DNA from: Persicobacter diffluens
Lineage (GTDB): Bacteria > Bacteroidota > Bacteroidia > Cytophagales > Cyclobacteriaceae
Assembly: GCF_036244895.1 (NCBI RefSeq)
Contig: NZ_BQKE01000004.1
Coordinates: forward strand, 248,001 to 312,000
DNA length: 64,000 bases
Direction of reading: 5' to 3'
A program made the translations under genes and the position numbers. Within the stretch, counting starts at the first letter, position 1. Each line of letters starts with the position of its first letter. The notes below the pieces were generated by a model. The model ran no database searches, was not told the DNA's origin, and saw only the letters and a list, made by a program, of their open reading frames with translations. Below are positions 17,161 through 27,900 of this stretch, piece after piece.

Positions 17161-19686
17161 ATGAAATGGATAGGATATTTCTTTAGTATGATGTTGTGCC
17201 TTGGGGGGTTGACAGTCCGGGGCCAACATCAGATTGCCGGCCAATGGCAATCGGTAAAAATGGGTGGAGGAGGATTTGTCTCCTCCATTGTTTCTTCTAC
17301 AACTGAGCAAAATCTACACTATGCTCGCACAGATGTGGGCGGTGCTTATCGGTGGGAGGAAAGCAATCAGGAGTGGGTGCCGCTTTTGGATTGGATCTCC
17401 GTGGAGGATCGCGCACTGATGGGCGTGGAAAGTTTTGCCCTTGATCCTAACAATTCCGCCAGACTTTACCTGTTGGCCGGGATGTCGGGCTACAGCTGGA
17501 CCGGATCTTCTGTTTTGATTTCGCATGATTATGGTCAGACTTTCGATCGTATTCCTTTGGATATTTATGTTCATGGGAATTCTATGGGAAGACAAACCGG
17601 TGAGAAGCTGGTGGTTGACCCGAATGATTCCAACATCCTTTATATGGGAACCTCTAAAAATGGAGTCCTTAAAAGTACGGATGGAGGATATCACTGGACC
17701 GAATTAGCCAACTTCCCGGTACAAAATACCCCTAATGAAAATGGAGTGGTTTTCGTTTTGGTAGATAAAACTAGTGGTGATGCCCATACGGCTTCCCAAA
17801 CGCTTTATGCGGGAGTCTCTAAAACCGGACAAAATCTTTACGTTTCTCATGATGCGGGGGAAAGTTGGACGGCGATCTCAAACGCCCCGACCACTAATGG
17901 CATTATGCCTCACCGTGCGGTATTGACTGCCGATGGTGAAAAAATGTTCCTGACCTATGCGGACGGAGCAGGGCCGCATGCTCAGCAGTGGGGTGGTGTT
18001 TCAGAACCCATGCGGCGGGGTGCGGTATTTGCCCTGGAAACGTCCAGTAATACCTTTACAGATATTTCTCCTATGAATTTGCTGACGGATGATGACGCCT
18101 GGGGATGTTATGGAGGGATTACCCTTAATCTGAAAAATGAAGATGAAATTTATGTTTCCACGATCAATCACTGGGGGCAGCAGCAGGTTTATACCAATGG
18201 TAGTGACTGCTATGCGGACGCCTTATTTGTGAGTCGGGATGGTGGAAACCAATGGACTAATCTTTTTGCCGGAGACTTGCCCATGCAGCTTTCTACCAAT
18301 GGAGTCAATTGGATTTCCGGACATCAGCTACACTGGGTGGGCAGCCTGGCACTGGATCCTTTTAATGCCAATCGCTTATTTGCCACTTCCGGCAATGGTG
18401 TTTTTCGCTGTGATAATTTAAATGGTGATGACCGTCCGATTATGGATTTCTCTGCGCATGGCATTGAAGAAACGGTTCCTTTGGATATGGTCAGTATTGA
18501 GAAAGGCCCGCTGGTTTCCATCGTTTTGGATTATGATGGATGGGTACATGCTGAGCCGGAACAATTTCCAACAGGCACCCGTCATGCGCCTCATATGGGA
18601 AATTCCAGTGGCATCGCTTATGCCTATCAGGATCATGACGTCCTTGTTCGGGCCGGAAGTTCCAATGGTATGCTTTATTATTCCCATGATCTGGGCACTG
18701 AGTGGACCGCATTTTCAAATATTGAAGACGACAACTCCAATGGTAAAGTGGCGGTGTCTATGGAGCAATCTGTGATGCGAGTGCTTTGGGTTTCTGAAAA
18801 TAGTAATGACCGCAAACTTTGGCTGACGGTGGATGAGGGAGCACACTGGGAAAACATCTGGACTTCGGCCATGGGCAATCTTTCTGGAACCAAGCCGGTG
18901 GCAGACCCAAATGATCCTTCCGTTTTTTACCTGTACAGTGTACAAAAACAGAAGATTTTTAAAATCGAGGTGCAGTTGGATGGACAATACCAAATATCGG
19001 AATACGCTGCCGTGGAGGGATTTGGAAATGCTTATTTGGCGGCAAGTACCGAAAATTCAGGGGAATTTTGGGTGGCCATTAGAGCGAATGGCCTGGCTCA
19101 TGTTCAAAATGGACAGGTGACTTATCTGGAAAATATTGCCGCGGATGCCGTGGCGGTAGGAAAAGCTTATTCCTCAGCTGATTCCCCGACTTTATTTGTC
19201 TGGGGAACCATTAAAGACACCACGGGTATGTACCGTTCCACTGATGGAGGAGCTTCCTGGTACCTGATCAATGATGAAGAACATCAATTTGGTGGTTTAG
19301 GAAATGGCAATTTCGTCGTGGCCGATAATAATGTTTTTGGCCGGGTGTATATGTCTACCGCCGGTCGTGGGATTGTGATGGGGAATTCCGCTTCAGATAC
19401 CTTAAACATCGATCAGGATTTAATTCGGCCAGAGGAACCCCCTTTAAATCTGGACCCTCAGAGTCGATTGCTTCCTTGCCCAAACCCCTTTAAGCAGGTG
19501 TTTGTACTGGAGAATCATAGCCGCTCCGAAATGCAGGTGGAGGTGTGGAATATGCAGGGAAAGCGCGTTTTTTCCGCTAGCAGTTCGGAGTCGATGACAC
19601 TGGGGAAAAGCTGGACCCCGGGAGTTTACCTGCTGTTTGTGGTGGTCGATGGTCAAAAAATCAGTCATAAGGTTTTAAAGCAATAA
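17161..19686 (+). CDS. GH74 xyloglucanase with T9SS sorting domain
   Basis: The 841-aa protein has a signal peptide (MKWIGYFFSMMLCLGGLTVRGQ) and two seven-bladed propellers typical of GH74. The opening MGGGGFVSSIV ... YARTDVGGAYRW holds the general base (Asp ~58). The general acid is Asp ~457 in VLDYDGWVH, at the position known from clostridial Xgh74A. BNR/sortilin-like Asp-box repeats (STDGGYHW, SHDAGESW, STDGGASW) recur. The last ~80 residues (CPNPFKQVFVLEN ... PGVYLLFVVVDGQKISHKVLKQ) are a T9SS type A sorting domain, so the enzyme is exported to the cell surface or medium. It cuts the beta-1,4-glucan backbone of xyloglucan. The linked GH31 gene lies 11 bp upstream. Confidence 0.93.
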   Translation: MKWIGYFFSMMLCLGGLTVRGQHQIAGQWQSVKMGGGGFVSSIVSSTTEQNLHYARTDVGGAYRWEESNQEWVPLLDWISVEDRALMGVESFALDPNNSARLYLLAGMSGYSWTGSSVLISHDYGQTFDRIPLDIYVHGNSMGRQTGEKLVVDPNDSNILYMGTSKNGVLKSTDGGYHWTELANFPVQNTPNENGVVFVLVDKTSGDAHTASQTLYAGVSKTGQNLYVSHDAGESWTAISNAPTTNGIMPHRAVLTADGEKMFLTYADGAGPHAQQWGGVSEPMRRGAVFALETSSNTFTDISPMNLLTDDDAWGCYGGITLNLKNEDEIYVSTINHWGQQQVYTNGSDCYADALFVSRDGGNQWTNLFAGDLPMQLSTNGVNWISGHQLHWVGSLALDPFNANRLFATSGNGVFRCDNLNGDDRPIMDFSAHGIEETVPLDMVSIEKGPLVSIVLDYDGWVHAEPEQFPTGTRHAPHMGNSSGIAYAYQDHDVLVRAGSSNGMLYYSHDLGTEWTAFSNIEDDNSNGKVAVSMEQSVMRVLWVSENSNDRKLWLTVDEGAHWENIWTSAMGNLSGTKPVADPNDPSVFYLYSVQKQKIFKIEVQLDGQYQISEYAAVEGFGNAYLAASTENSGEFWVAIRANGLAHVQNGQVTYLENIAADAVAVGKAYSSADSPTLFVWGTIKDTTGMYRSTDGGASWYLINDEEHQFGGLGNGNFVVADNNVFGRVYMSTAGRGIVMGNSASDTLNIDQDLIRPEEPPLNLDPQSRLLPCPNPFKQVFVLENHSRSEMQVEVWNMQGKRVFSASSSESMTLGKSWTPGVYLLFVVVDGQKISHKVLKQ

Positions 19687-19731
19687 GTGGATAATTGATC
19701 CCATTTAATGACCTATTGGAACTTTGAGGAT

Positions 19732-19788
19732 ACGATGGAAGAGGGAGATTTTCTCCATAAAGCAGAATTCCATCGTTCCCTTTTTTCT
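19732..19788 (+). terminator. Rho-independent-type terminator after the GH74 gene
   Basis: A 9-bp stem, ACGATGGAA (19732-19740) with TTCCATCGT (19768-19776), has an inner GGAGA/TCTCC stem and is followed by TCCCTTTTTTCTT. It lies 45 bp after the GH74 stop and separates GH31-GH74 from GH95-GH3. Confidence 0.75.
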
Positions 19789-19836
19789 TACTTCTTTTGG
19801 ATGGATTAGATCAAATAATGCAATAATTTTTTTGAG

Positions 19837-22254
19837 ATGAGGAGTTTTTTAAGTTGGGGCGCTTTGTTGTGCCTGGTGAATTGGTTTATTGCCCCACCAT
19901 TAGCGCAGGCTGGGGATATTAAAAAAGGTTTTGTGAGTTGGCAACCGGCAGCAAGTTGGGAAGATGCCTTGTTGACTGGTAATGGAACCATGGGGGCTTT
20001 GGTGATGGGAGATCCCTTTGAAGAAACGATTATTCTGAACCATGCCCTGATATATTTACCTAATGAAGCCCCGGTGAGGCCGCCTTCCATGGTAGAACAT
20101 CTGGAGGAAATCAGACAGCTTTCCCTGGATGGCGAATGGGGAAAAGTGGCGCGCCTGGGAGTGGATTTATGGGAAAAAGAAGGCTATGGTCCTAAAAAAT
20201 GGACCGACCCTTTTGTGCCGGCGGCCAATTTAAAAATGGAATTGCCCGCTTCTAATATTGAACACTATGAGCGGAGCGTGAACTATGAAACCGCTGAAGC
20301 GATTGTGGCCTGGACCGATCAGCGGGGCAGCTTTGAGCGTTCTACTTTCATGTCCAGACCGGACAGCGTGATGGTGACCCGCATTAAAGGAAATGCTCCG
20401 GTAAGCCTTTCTCTTCGATTAGAAAAGCATCCGCATTCCTGGGAACAGTCGGCCTTTATGAATGAAGCCCTGAAGGAAAATTATTCCGAAGATTATAATA
20501 ATGAATATCTTCGATACCACAGTACTTTCGGCAAGGCGCACCAATATTCCCCGGCAGGTTATGATGCCCTGTTGCGGGTGGAAACTAAAGGAGGGAGTAA
20601 GCGTCTGGAAGGCAGTGTGATGCATATCGAAAATGCTGAGGAGGTCCTGATTTTTACGGATATTGCCCCTTATTTTGCCGGGGAAACCTCTCAGGTAGCC
20701 AATATCGCAGAAAAATTGGCCGCACTGCCGGCTGATTTTACTCATTTGAAAGAACGACAGTTCTCCCTTCACGGGGAAATGTATAACCGCATGCAGCTGG
20801 ATCTTTTCCCTTCGGAAAATGAAACAGCAATGACTTCGGAGACCTTGGTATTGAATGCACTAAAAAATACGACTCCCGGTATTATTCAGCGCCAGTTCGA
20901 AGCGGCCAGATATAATATTTTATGCGCAGCAGGAACCAATCCTCCAAACCTGCAGGGCATTTGGAGTGGTACCTGGACCCCGGCCTGGTGTTCGGATTTC
21001 ACCCATGATGGAAATGTGGAAGTGGCGGTATCGCATTATCTTAATGGAAATATGCCGGAATTGTTATTGTCTTATTTTGACTATCACGAGCGTTTAATCG
21101 AGCAGTATAAGATCAATGCCAAGCAATTTTACGGAGCCTCAGGGATTCACATTCCTTCTCATACCAGTACCCATGGACTAAATAATCACTATGATGAAAC
21201 CTGGTGTATGGAATATTGGAATGCCGGCGGTGGCTGGACAGCCTCCTTTTTCTATGATTACTATCTTTATACCGGAGATCTAAAGTTTTTGAAAGAGCGT
21301 GCCTTCCCATTCATTTCCGAAGCGCTTGCTTTTTGGGAAGACTTTCTGATTATTGGTGAGGATGGTAAATACCTCGTTAACCCTTCCTATTCTCCGGAGA
21401 ATAATCCATTGGAGCATCAGTGGCAAAATTGTATTAATGCGACTATGGATATTGTGGTGGTAAAGGAGCTATTAAACAACTGGATAGCAGCGGCAAAAAA
21501 ACTAGGGGTTAGCAAAAAAGAAATCCGGGCTAAGGAAAAAATGTTGACGCTTTTGCCGGAATATCAGATTGCTACTGATGGTACTATTCGGGAGTGGTTG
21601 TGGCCGGATTTTTCTGAGAACCAATCTCATCGCCATGCCAGTCACCTTTATGGCTTGTATGAAGTTCCGGATCAGCACTTATTAGATGAGGGAAAGCTGG
21701 AAGCCGCTGCACGAAAAACAATTGAAGAACGTATGAAAATCCGGAAGCAATATGAGGGTGGAGAAATGGCCTTCGGAATGTGTTTGCTGGGGAATGCCGC
21801 CGTGCGTTTAAAGGATCTTCCTAACACCGAGGATATTATTACCTATCTTTCTAAGTTTTACTGGACCAAGGGAATGGCCACCACTCATAATCCCAGAAAT
21901 CTTTTCAATATGGACATCAGTGGCGGATTCCCTTCCCTGATCACCCGTATGCTGATTAATTCTGCCCCCGGGGAGTTAACGGTGCTGCCTACCTTGCCAC
22001 AAAGTTGGAACAAGGGGAAAGTATCAGGCATTCAGGCCAGAAACCAAATTGCAGTGCAGGAAATGAGTTGGGAGGATGACAAAGGAAATTTGAAATTTAC
22101 CAGTGGCCAGTCGCAGGTATTGTCGGTGGACATGAGCAGCCTGAAGGAAAATGCCCGAATTGATATTTCTGGTGCCAAAATTTTAGAGAGAAAGGATCAA
22201 AAGATTGCGTTGAAAGTAGGAGCCGGACAATTGGTGACCATTGACTGGCAGTAA
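19837..22254 (+). CDS. GH95 family enzyme (alpha-L-fucosidase or alpha-L-galactosidase type), divergent
   Basis: The 805-aa protein has a signal peptide (cut near PPLAQA). The GH95 opening WEDALLTGNGTMGALVMG ... ILNHALIY is present, as are LQGIWSGTWTPAWCSDF, YSPENN with the proposed acid Glu ~521, and FNMDISGGFPS with Asp ~693. In characterised GH95 alpha-L-fucosidases an N-x-N pair follows the SDY motif. Here the same place reads FTHDGNVEVAVSHY, so the first Asn seems replaced by Asp (~391) and the second kept (~393). The family removes terminal L-fucose or L-galactose from xyloglucan side chains; the B. ovatus xyloglucan locus has a GH95 too. GH3 follows after 11 bp. Substrate could differ because of the altered motif. 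Confidence 0.85.
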   Translation: MRSFLSWGALLCLVNWFIAPPLAQAGDIKKGFVSWQPAASWEDALLTGNGTMGALVMGDPFEETIILNHALIYLPNEAPVRPPSMVEHLEEIRQLSLDGEWGKVARLGVDLWEKEGYGPKKWTDPFVPAANLKMELPASNIEHYERSVNYETAEAIVAWTDQRGSFERSTFMSRPDSVMVTRIKGNAPVSLSLRLEKHPHSWEQSAFMNEALKENYSEDYNNEYLRYHSTFGKAHQYSPAGYDALLRVETKGGSKRLEGSVMHIENAEEVLIFTDIAPYFAGETSQVANIAEKLAALPADFTHLKERQFSLHGEMYNRMQLDLFPSENETAMTSETLVLNALKNTTPGIIQRQFEAARYNILCAAGTNPPNLQGIWSGTWTPAWCSDFTHDGNVEVAVSHYLNGNMPELLLSYFDYHERLIEQYKINAKQFYGASGIHIPSHTSTHGLNNHYDETWCMEYWNAGGGWTASFFYDYYLYTGDLKFLKERAFPFISEALAFWEDFLIIGEDGKYLVNPSYSPENNPLEHQWQNCINATMDIVVVKELLNNWIAAAKKLGVSKKEIRAKEKMLTLLPEYQIATDGTIREWLWPDFSENQSHRHASHLYGLYEVPDQHLLDEGKLEAAARKTIEERMKIRKQYEGGEMAFGMCLLGNAAVRLKDLPNTEDIITYLSKFYWTKGMATTHNPRNLFNMDISGGFPSLITRMLINSAPGELTVLPTLPQSWNKGKVSGIQARNQIAVQEMSWEDDKGNLKFTSGQSQVLSVDMSSLKENARIDISGAKILERKDQKIALKVGAGQLVTIDWQ

Positions 22255-22265
22255 ATTTTTATAGG

Positions 22266-24449
22266 ATGAAGAAGACGACTTTAATTTTAGGTTTATTTTT
22301 GTATTTAAGCGGGAGCGTTTTGGCGCATCCCGGAGATCATCGCATTAAGCATAAGATTGACTCCATCATCAGCCTGATGACGGTAGAAGAAAAAGTGAAG
22401 CTGCTACATGCGCAGTCCAAATTTAGTTCTGCCGGCGTTCCTCGTTTGGGGATTCCAGAGCTTTGGATGTCCGATGGCCCGCATGGTGTCCGTGGCGAAA
22501 TTAATTGGGATGACTGGGGCTATGCCGGCTGGACCAACGATTCCATCACCGCTTTTCCGGCCCTCACTGCTTTGGCCGCTACTTTTGATCCCAATGTAGC
22601 TTACGAATACGGCGTAGCCATAGGGGAGGAAGCCCGCTACCGCAAAAAAGATGTTTTATTGGGGCCCGGGGTAAACATTTACCGTACCCCAATGAATGGA
22701 AGAAATTTCGAGTATATGGGGGAAGATCCGCTGTTGGCTTCGGTGATGTCTGTGCCTTATATCCGGGGAGTACAGGAACAGGGAGTTGCGGCTTGTATCA
22801 AGCATTATGCGCTGAACAATCAGGAAAAATGGCGTGGCCATATCAATGTTCAGTTGAGTGATCGTGCCCTGAGAGAAATTTACCTTCCGGCTTTCGAAGC
22901 TGCGGTTAAGCAGGGTAATATCTGGTCGGTTATGGGGTCTTATAACCAATACAATGGGCAGTGGTGTTGCCATAATGAAAAACTGTTGAATGATATTCTG
23001 AAGAAAGAATGGCAGTTTGATGGCGCCGTAATTACTGATTGGGGCGCTGTACACAGTACGGAAGAGGCCGTGAATAATGGGCTGGACATTGAAATGGGTA
23101 CCTGGACCAATGGTTTGACCGCCAGCGAAAGCTTCGCTTATGATAAATATTTCTTGGCAAATCCTTATTTGGAGGGACTTAAGGCAGGAACCTATGATGA
23201 GGAAACGCTGGATGAAAAGGTGAGCCGGATTTTGCTATTAATGTTCCGTACCAGTCTCAATCCTCATAAGCCATTGGGCAATATCAATTCAAAAGCACAT
23301 CAGCAGGTGGCTAGAAAAGTAGCACAAGAGTCGATCGTACTACTTAAAAATCAAAACGATTTTTTCCCAATTAATGCCGGGGCCCACCTTAAAATTGCGG
23401 TGATTGGAGAAAATGCCACCAAAATGATGACCATTGGTGGAGGTTCCTCTGAATTGAAAGCCAAATATGAAATTTCCCCATTGCAGGGCATTCAGGAGCG
23501 TTTTAAAAATGCCACCGTAGAATATGGCTTGGGATATGCTAGCGGCCCTTCAGCTTATGGTCGTGTTATTGATTCTCCATTGGATCAGGATTCTTTGAGA
23601 ACAGCAGCAGTGGAATTGGCCAAAAAGGCGGATGTCGTACTTTACATCGGTGGTTTAAATAAAAACCATCATCAGGATTGTGAAGGCGAGGATCGCCTGA
23701 GTTATGGCCTTCCCTTCAATCAGGACCAATTATTAGAGGAAATTTTGGCCGTAAATGCCAATACCGGAGTGATTTTGTTAAGTGGAAATGCAGTGGAATT
23801 ACCCTGGTTGAAAAAAGTTCCCGCCCTTATGCAGGCCTGGTATTTGGGCTCTGAAGCTGGTTATGCAATCGCTGATGTATTAGCAGGGGATGTCAATCCT
23901 TCCGGTAAAATGCCTTTTTCCTGGCCTAAAAAGCTGGAAGATAATGGAGCCCACTACTTTGGGGAGCTGTCTTACCCCGGAGATAGTGTAAATGTGGTAT
24001 ATAAAGAAGACATTTTAGTGGGTTATCGTTGGCATGACACCAAGAAAATCGAGCCGGAATTTGCTTTTGGTCATGGCCTTTCTTACACCTCCTTTGAGTT
24101 GAAAGATTTTCGTCTGATTTCTCCTAAAACACTTTCTGAGAAAGAGGTTATCGAGCTTTCTTGTATCGTAAAAAATACCGGAAATTGTAGTGGTGCAGAG
24201 GTTGTACAGCTCTACATTGGCAAAAAAGGATCTACGGTCCTAAGAGAAATTAAAGGTTTAAAGAGCTTTGAAAAAGTGCAATTGAAAGCAGGTGAGCAGC
24301 AGGAGATTGTACTAAAAGTGAATGCGTCTGATTTGGCTTATTATAATGAAAAACAGCAAGATTGGGAAGTGGAAAAAGGGAAATATTATTTGTATTTGGG
24401 AAATGCTTCTAACGCTATTTCCTTCAAATCAATAATCACTATTCAGTAA
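22266..24449 (+). CDS. GH3 beta-glucosidase, secreted
   Basis: This is a 727-aa GH3 protein with a signal peptide (MKKTTLILGLFLYLSGSVLA). The N-terminal barrel has SLMTVEEKVKLLHAQ, SDGPHGVRG, the NGRNFEYMGEDP block and the KHYALNNQE motif. The nucleophile is Asp ~258 in VITDWGAVHS. The alpha/beta sandwich (SIVLLKN ... IGENA) and a C-terminal fibronectin-III-like domain (EFAFGHGLSYTSFEL ... ISFKSIITI) follow. It likely removes beta-linked glucose from the backbone oligosaccharides after xylose removal. The first C-terminal-type catalytic acid candidate lies in the DCEGEDRLSYGLP segment. It differs clearly in sequence from the second GH3 in the locus, so the two are probably specialised. Confidence 0.92.
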   Translation: MKKTTLILGLFLYLSGSVLAHPGDHRIKHKIDSIISLMTVEEKVKLLHAQSKFSSAGVPRLGIPELWMSDGPHGVRGEINWDDWGYAGWTNDSITAFPALTALAATFDPNVAYEYGVAIGEEARYRKKDVLLGPGVNIYRTPMNGRNFEYMGEDPLLASVMSVPYIRGVQEQGVAACIKHYALNNQEKWRGHINVQLSDRALREIYLPAFEAAVKQGNIWSVMGSYNQYNGQWCCHNEKLLNDILKKEWQFDGAVITDWGAVHSTEEAVNNGLDIEMGTWTNGLTASESFAYDKYFLANPYLEGLKAGTYDEETLDEKVSRILLLMFRTSLNPHKPLGNINSKAHQQVARKVAQESIVLLKNQNDFFPINAGAHLKIAVIGENATKMMTIGGGSSELKAKYEISPLQGIQERFKNATVEYGLGYASGPSAYGRVIDSPLDQDSLRTAAVELAKKADVVLYIGGLNKNHHQDCEGEDRLSYGLPFNQDQLLEEILAVNANTGVILLSGNAVELPWLKKVPALMQAWYLGSEAGYAIADVLAGDVNPSGKMPFSWPKKLEDNGAHYFGELSYPGDSVNVVYKEDILVGYRWHDTKKIEPEFAFGHGLSYTSFELKDFRLISPKTLSEKEVIELSCIVKNTGNCSGAEVVQLYIGKKGSTVLREIKGLKSFEKVQLKAGEQQEIVLKVNASDLAYYNEKQQDWEVEKGKYYLYLGNASNAISFKSIITIQ

Positions 24450-24464
24450 TTTTGCTGATAAGAT

Positions 24465-24513
24465 GGAAATGGTATTGTCTTGATTTTTTTAAAATTATTC
24501 AATTACCATTTCC
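24465..24513 (+). terminator. Hairpin after the GH3 gene
   Basis: A 10-bp perfect stem, GGAAATGGTA (24465-24474) with TACCATTTCC (24504-24513), extends by a few more pairs with a bulge. The loop contains a T-tract. It lies 15 bp after the GH3 stop and probably ends the enzyme operon. Confidence 0.6.
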
Positions 24514-24915
24514 GCTATATTTTTTATGAGAATCAAAAAGTATCTGTTTATAAAAATCCAAAGCATTAATGGAAAGGTGGATAATGTAATGAGGAAAAGG
24601 AATCGAAAATTTATTGGTTCCTCCTCCTATGGAGGTAGTGAACTAAGGGGGAAGGAAACAGGCTTAATTTATCCCAAATTGGCTTTATTTCGCCCCTGAG
24701 CCTTCGAGAAAGGAAAAACTTTGTTAAATTGTTACTGCATAGAGAAAATTAATGCCTACTAAAATTTTTAGATTCTGCTGAAGTATTTTTTTAAGAATGA
24801 GAATCCAAATTCAAGGCTTTTCCTGCCCTAAAGTTTATTCTTTTATTCCTATTTTTTACGAAGCAATAGGCATATTTTTAGTCGATTTATCAATGATCTT
24901 AGTGTAGACTGAATT
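24514..24915. other. Leader region before the HTCS gene
   Basis: About 400 AT-rich bases with no gene or repeat that I can support. The promoter for the HTCS-GH2 pair must lie here if transcription ends at the preceding hairpin. Confidence 0.4.
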
Positions 24916-27900
24916 ATGAGGTATTTGTTAACTTTTTTAACTTTAATTAGCTTCCATTATTTTGCTTTGGCCGAAAACCTCAGCAATACTTTTTTACGCC
25001 TTTCCTATAATGAAGGATTAGTGAATAATCAGGCGACTTGTATTTATAAAGATTCAAGAGGCTTCTTGTGGTTTGGAACCTCCTCCGGTTTAAGCCGTTA
25101 TGACGGCCAGAATTTCAAAAATTATACCCATCAGGAAAAAGATACTTTTTCTATTCAGGATAACTACATTCAGGAAATCGTGGAAGATCAAAATCAGGAT
25201 CTGTGGATCAAACTCAGATGGAATTATGCCATCTTTGATTTCGATCAGGGAAAGTTCTTTTATGCCCCACATCGATTGCAGGAAATGGGCATTGGGCTGG
25301 ATGTGGATCGTATTTATTTTGATCTTCATAAACAAATGTGGGTGAAAACTTCTCAGACTAATAATTATCAGCGATATGATGCCGACAAAAAACAGTTGGT
25401 GGATGTGTTTGGAGAAAGCAGCTATAAGGAAGCGATTCCCATTGATTTTATTCAATTTGAAAATCAATATTACTGTCTTTATGAGGACGGTACCATTGAA
25501 GTTTTTCGCGCAGATGATTTAAGACTACTCTACCGTAGTGAATATCTTAAAAGTAAAATCAAAAGCAAATACGCCGCAGGCGGCATTTACGTCGATCGAA
25601 AAGGGAAGTTATATGTTTATGGGGATAGTAATGGTGTATATTGTTATTATCCTTTAGATAAACAATGGATACACTTGGGTGCGGAAGCGAATCCATATAG
25701 TATCTCCTCTGATTTGGTTTCGGGTGTTTTGCAGGATGATAAAGGTAGAATCTGGATATCCACAGACCATGGAGGGGTCAATATTTTTTCCGAGAACCTG
25801 GAAAAATTAGAGACTTTTTACCACCAGCCTGAAAATAGAAAGAGCCTTTCGCAAAACTCCATTACCACCATGATGAAGGATGATGAAGGGATTATTTGGC
25901 TGGCCACTTATAAAAATGGGATCAGCTATTATCATGATGCGTTTTTTAAGTTTGAGCATTTTGAAAATATTATCACCTCTCCAAATCCTTTGCCTTTTAA
26001 TGACGTCAACTGCTTTGCGGAGGATAAAGCGGGTAATTTATGGATTGGTACCAATGGTGGGGGGCTGCTGTATTATGATCGGAAAAAAGAGCAGTACACC
26101 ATCTATAAAAATGATCCTGAAGATGCCCACTCCCTTAGCAATAATGTGGTCGTAAATCTGCTTTTGGATCAGGAAGGACAGCTGTGGGTGGGTACTTATA
26201 CCGGTGGGCTTAATCGCTTTGACGGTAAGAAATTTCATCGTTATATCCTTAAAGATGAAATGCTGGCCGACTACTTCGTAAACAGTATTTGGTGTCTTGC
26301 GGAATTAAATGAACGCTATATTTGGCTCGGAACGCTGGGGGCCGGGATTTTGGTATTAGATAAAAAAACCGGCCAATTTTCTAAGCCGGAAAATACAGGA
26401 AATATGACTTTGCCCAATGATTTTGTCAATCATATTCATGTGTTAAAGGATGGTAATCTTCTGATAGCAACTGCCTTAGGTATTGTTTTTTATGATGTTG
26501 ACAAGAAGTCATATTCTAATAATCTATATCATGAGGGTAATGAGAAATTTAAAATTAGTAATGATAATGTAAATGATGTTTACGAAGATTCCAGGGGATT
26601 ACTTTGGATTGCTAGCCGGGAAGGCTTAACCATGATCGATCCCGTGGTGGGCAAGAGCTTTTTATTGGATAAAGAGCATGACTTACCTCAGGATATTATG
26701 AACTGTATATTGGAAGATAATCTGGGGAATTTATGGGTGAGTAAGTCTTCGGGTATTAGTAAGTTGCAAATCATTCGACAGCAGGGGGAATGGCAATTCG
26801 ATGTCCAGTCTTTTGGGCAGGAAGATGGCTTGCAGGGTTTGGAATACAACGTGAATGCGAAAATCAGAACGAATGCGGGTGAATTGGCCTTCGGAGGATT
26901 TAATGGTTTCAACCTTTTTAATCCGGAGAAAATTGAGTACAAACAGTTCGAATCAAAGGTGATTTTCAATGACTTACAATTGAATAACCGCTCTGTGAAA
27001 ATTGGAGAACAGATTAGTGGCCAAGTCTTGTTGGAAAAATCTATTGAGGTGGCAGATCAGATTACCCTGCCTCCGAGCGTAAATGTTTTTTCTATTGACT
27101 TTACTGCGGTGGATTATTCCACCGGCTCAACCAAATATGCCTATAAGCTGGAGGGCTTTGAGGAAAACTGGACGCAAACGGCAGAGCAATATTCTAAAGT
27201 AACTTATACTAATTTATATCCTGGGACTTATCTCCTAAAGGTAAAAGCCACTAGGAGTAGTGAATTTCCGGAAAGTTTTGCCAGTATTAAAATTGTGGTT
27301 GAACCTCCCTTTTATTTAAGCCCTGCTGCTTTTTTAATTTATTTTTTCCTCTTGTTTTTATCAATTTTTGCATCTACCTATTTCTTTGTAAGGCGCCAAC
27401 GTAGCAAACTTTTAGCAGAGCAGCGCAAAATTGAGCGAGAACAAAACCAGAGACTGGATGAAATAAAGTTAAAGTTTTTAACTAATATTTCGCATGAGTT
27501 TCGTACTCCTTTGACCCTGATTCTTACTCCATTAGAAAAGTTGATTAAACTCAATCAAGGAAATAATCAATATGGTTCTCTTAAAGTTATAGAACGAAAT
27601 GCCCAGGAGTTATTATATCTGGTAAATCAATTATTAGATTTTAGAAAACTTGATTTGCATGGATTGGAGTTTCACCCTTCCTATGGAGATATTGTCCCTT
27701 TCGTCCGGCAAATTTGCGAAATGTTTAATGATTCCTTCCAGAGAAGTGAAATTAATTTTGAATTTCATACGGATAAAGACGCTGTTTCCTTTCTTTTTGA
27801 TAAGGATAAAGTCCGTAAAATTTTAATGAATTTATTGGGTAATGCCATAAAGTTTACGCCGGCAAGGGGAAGGGTGACGGTCAGGATCAATATAGCGTTG

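Noticed and set aside
24916..27300. Repeated short motifs that could look like a CRISPR or tandem DNA repeat
   Set aside because: They are the protein-level Reg_prop blades of the HTCS sensor and are not repeated at DNA level with regular spacing.
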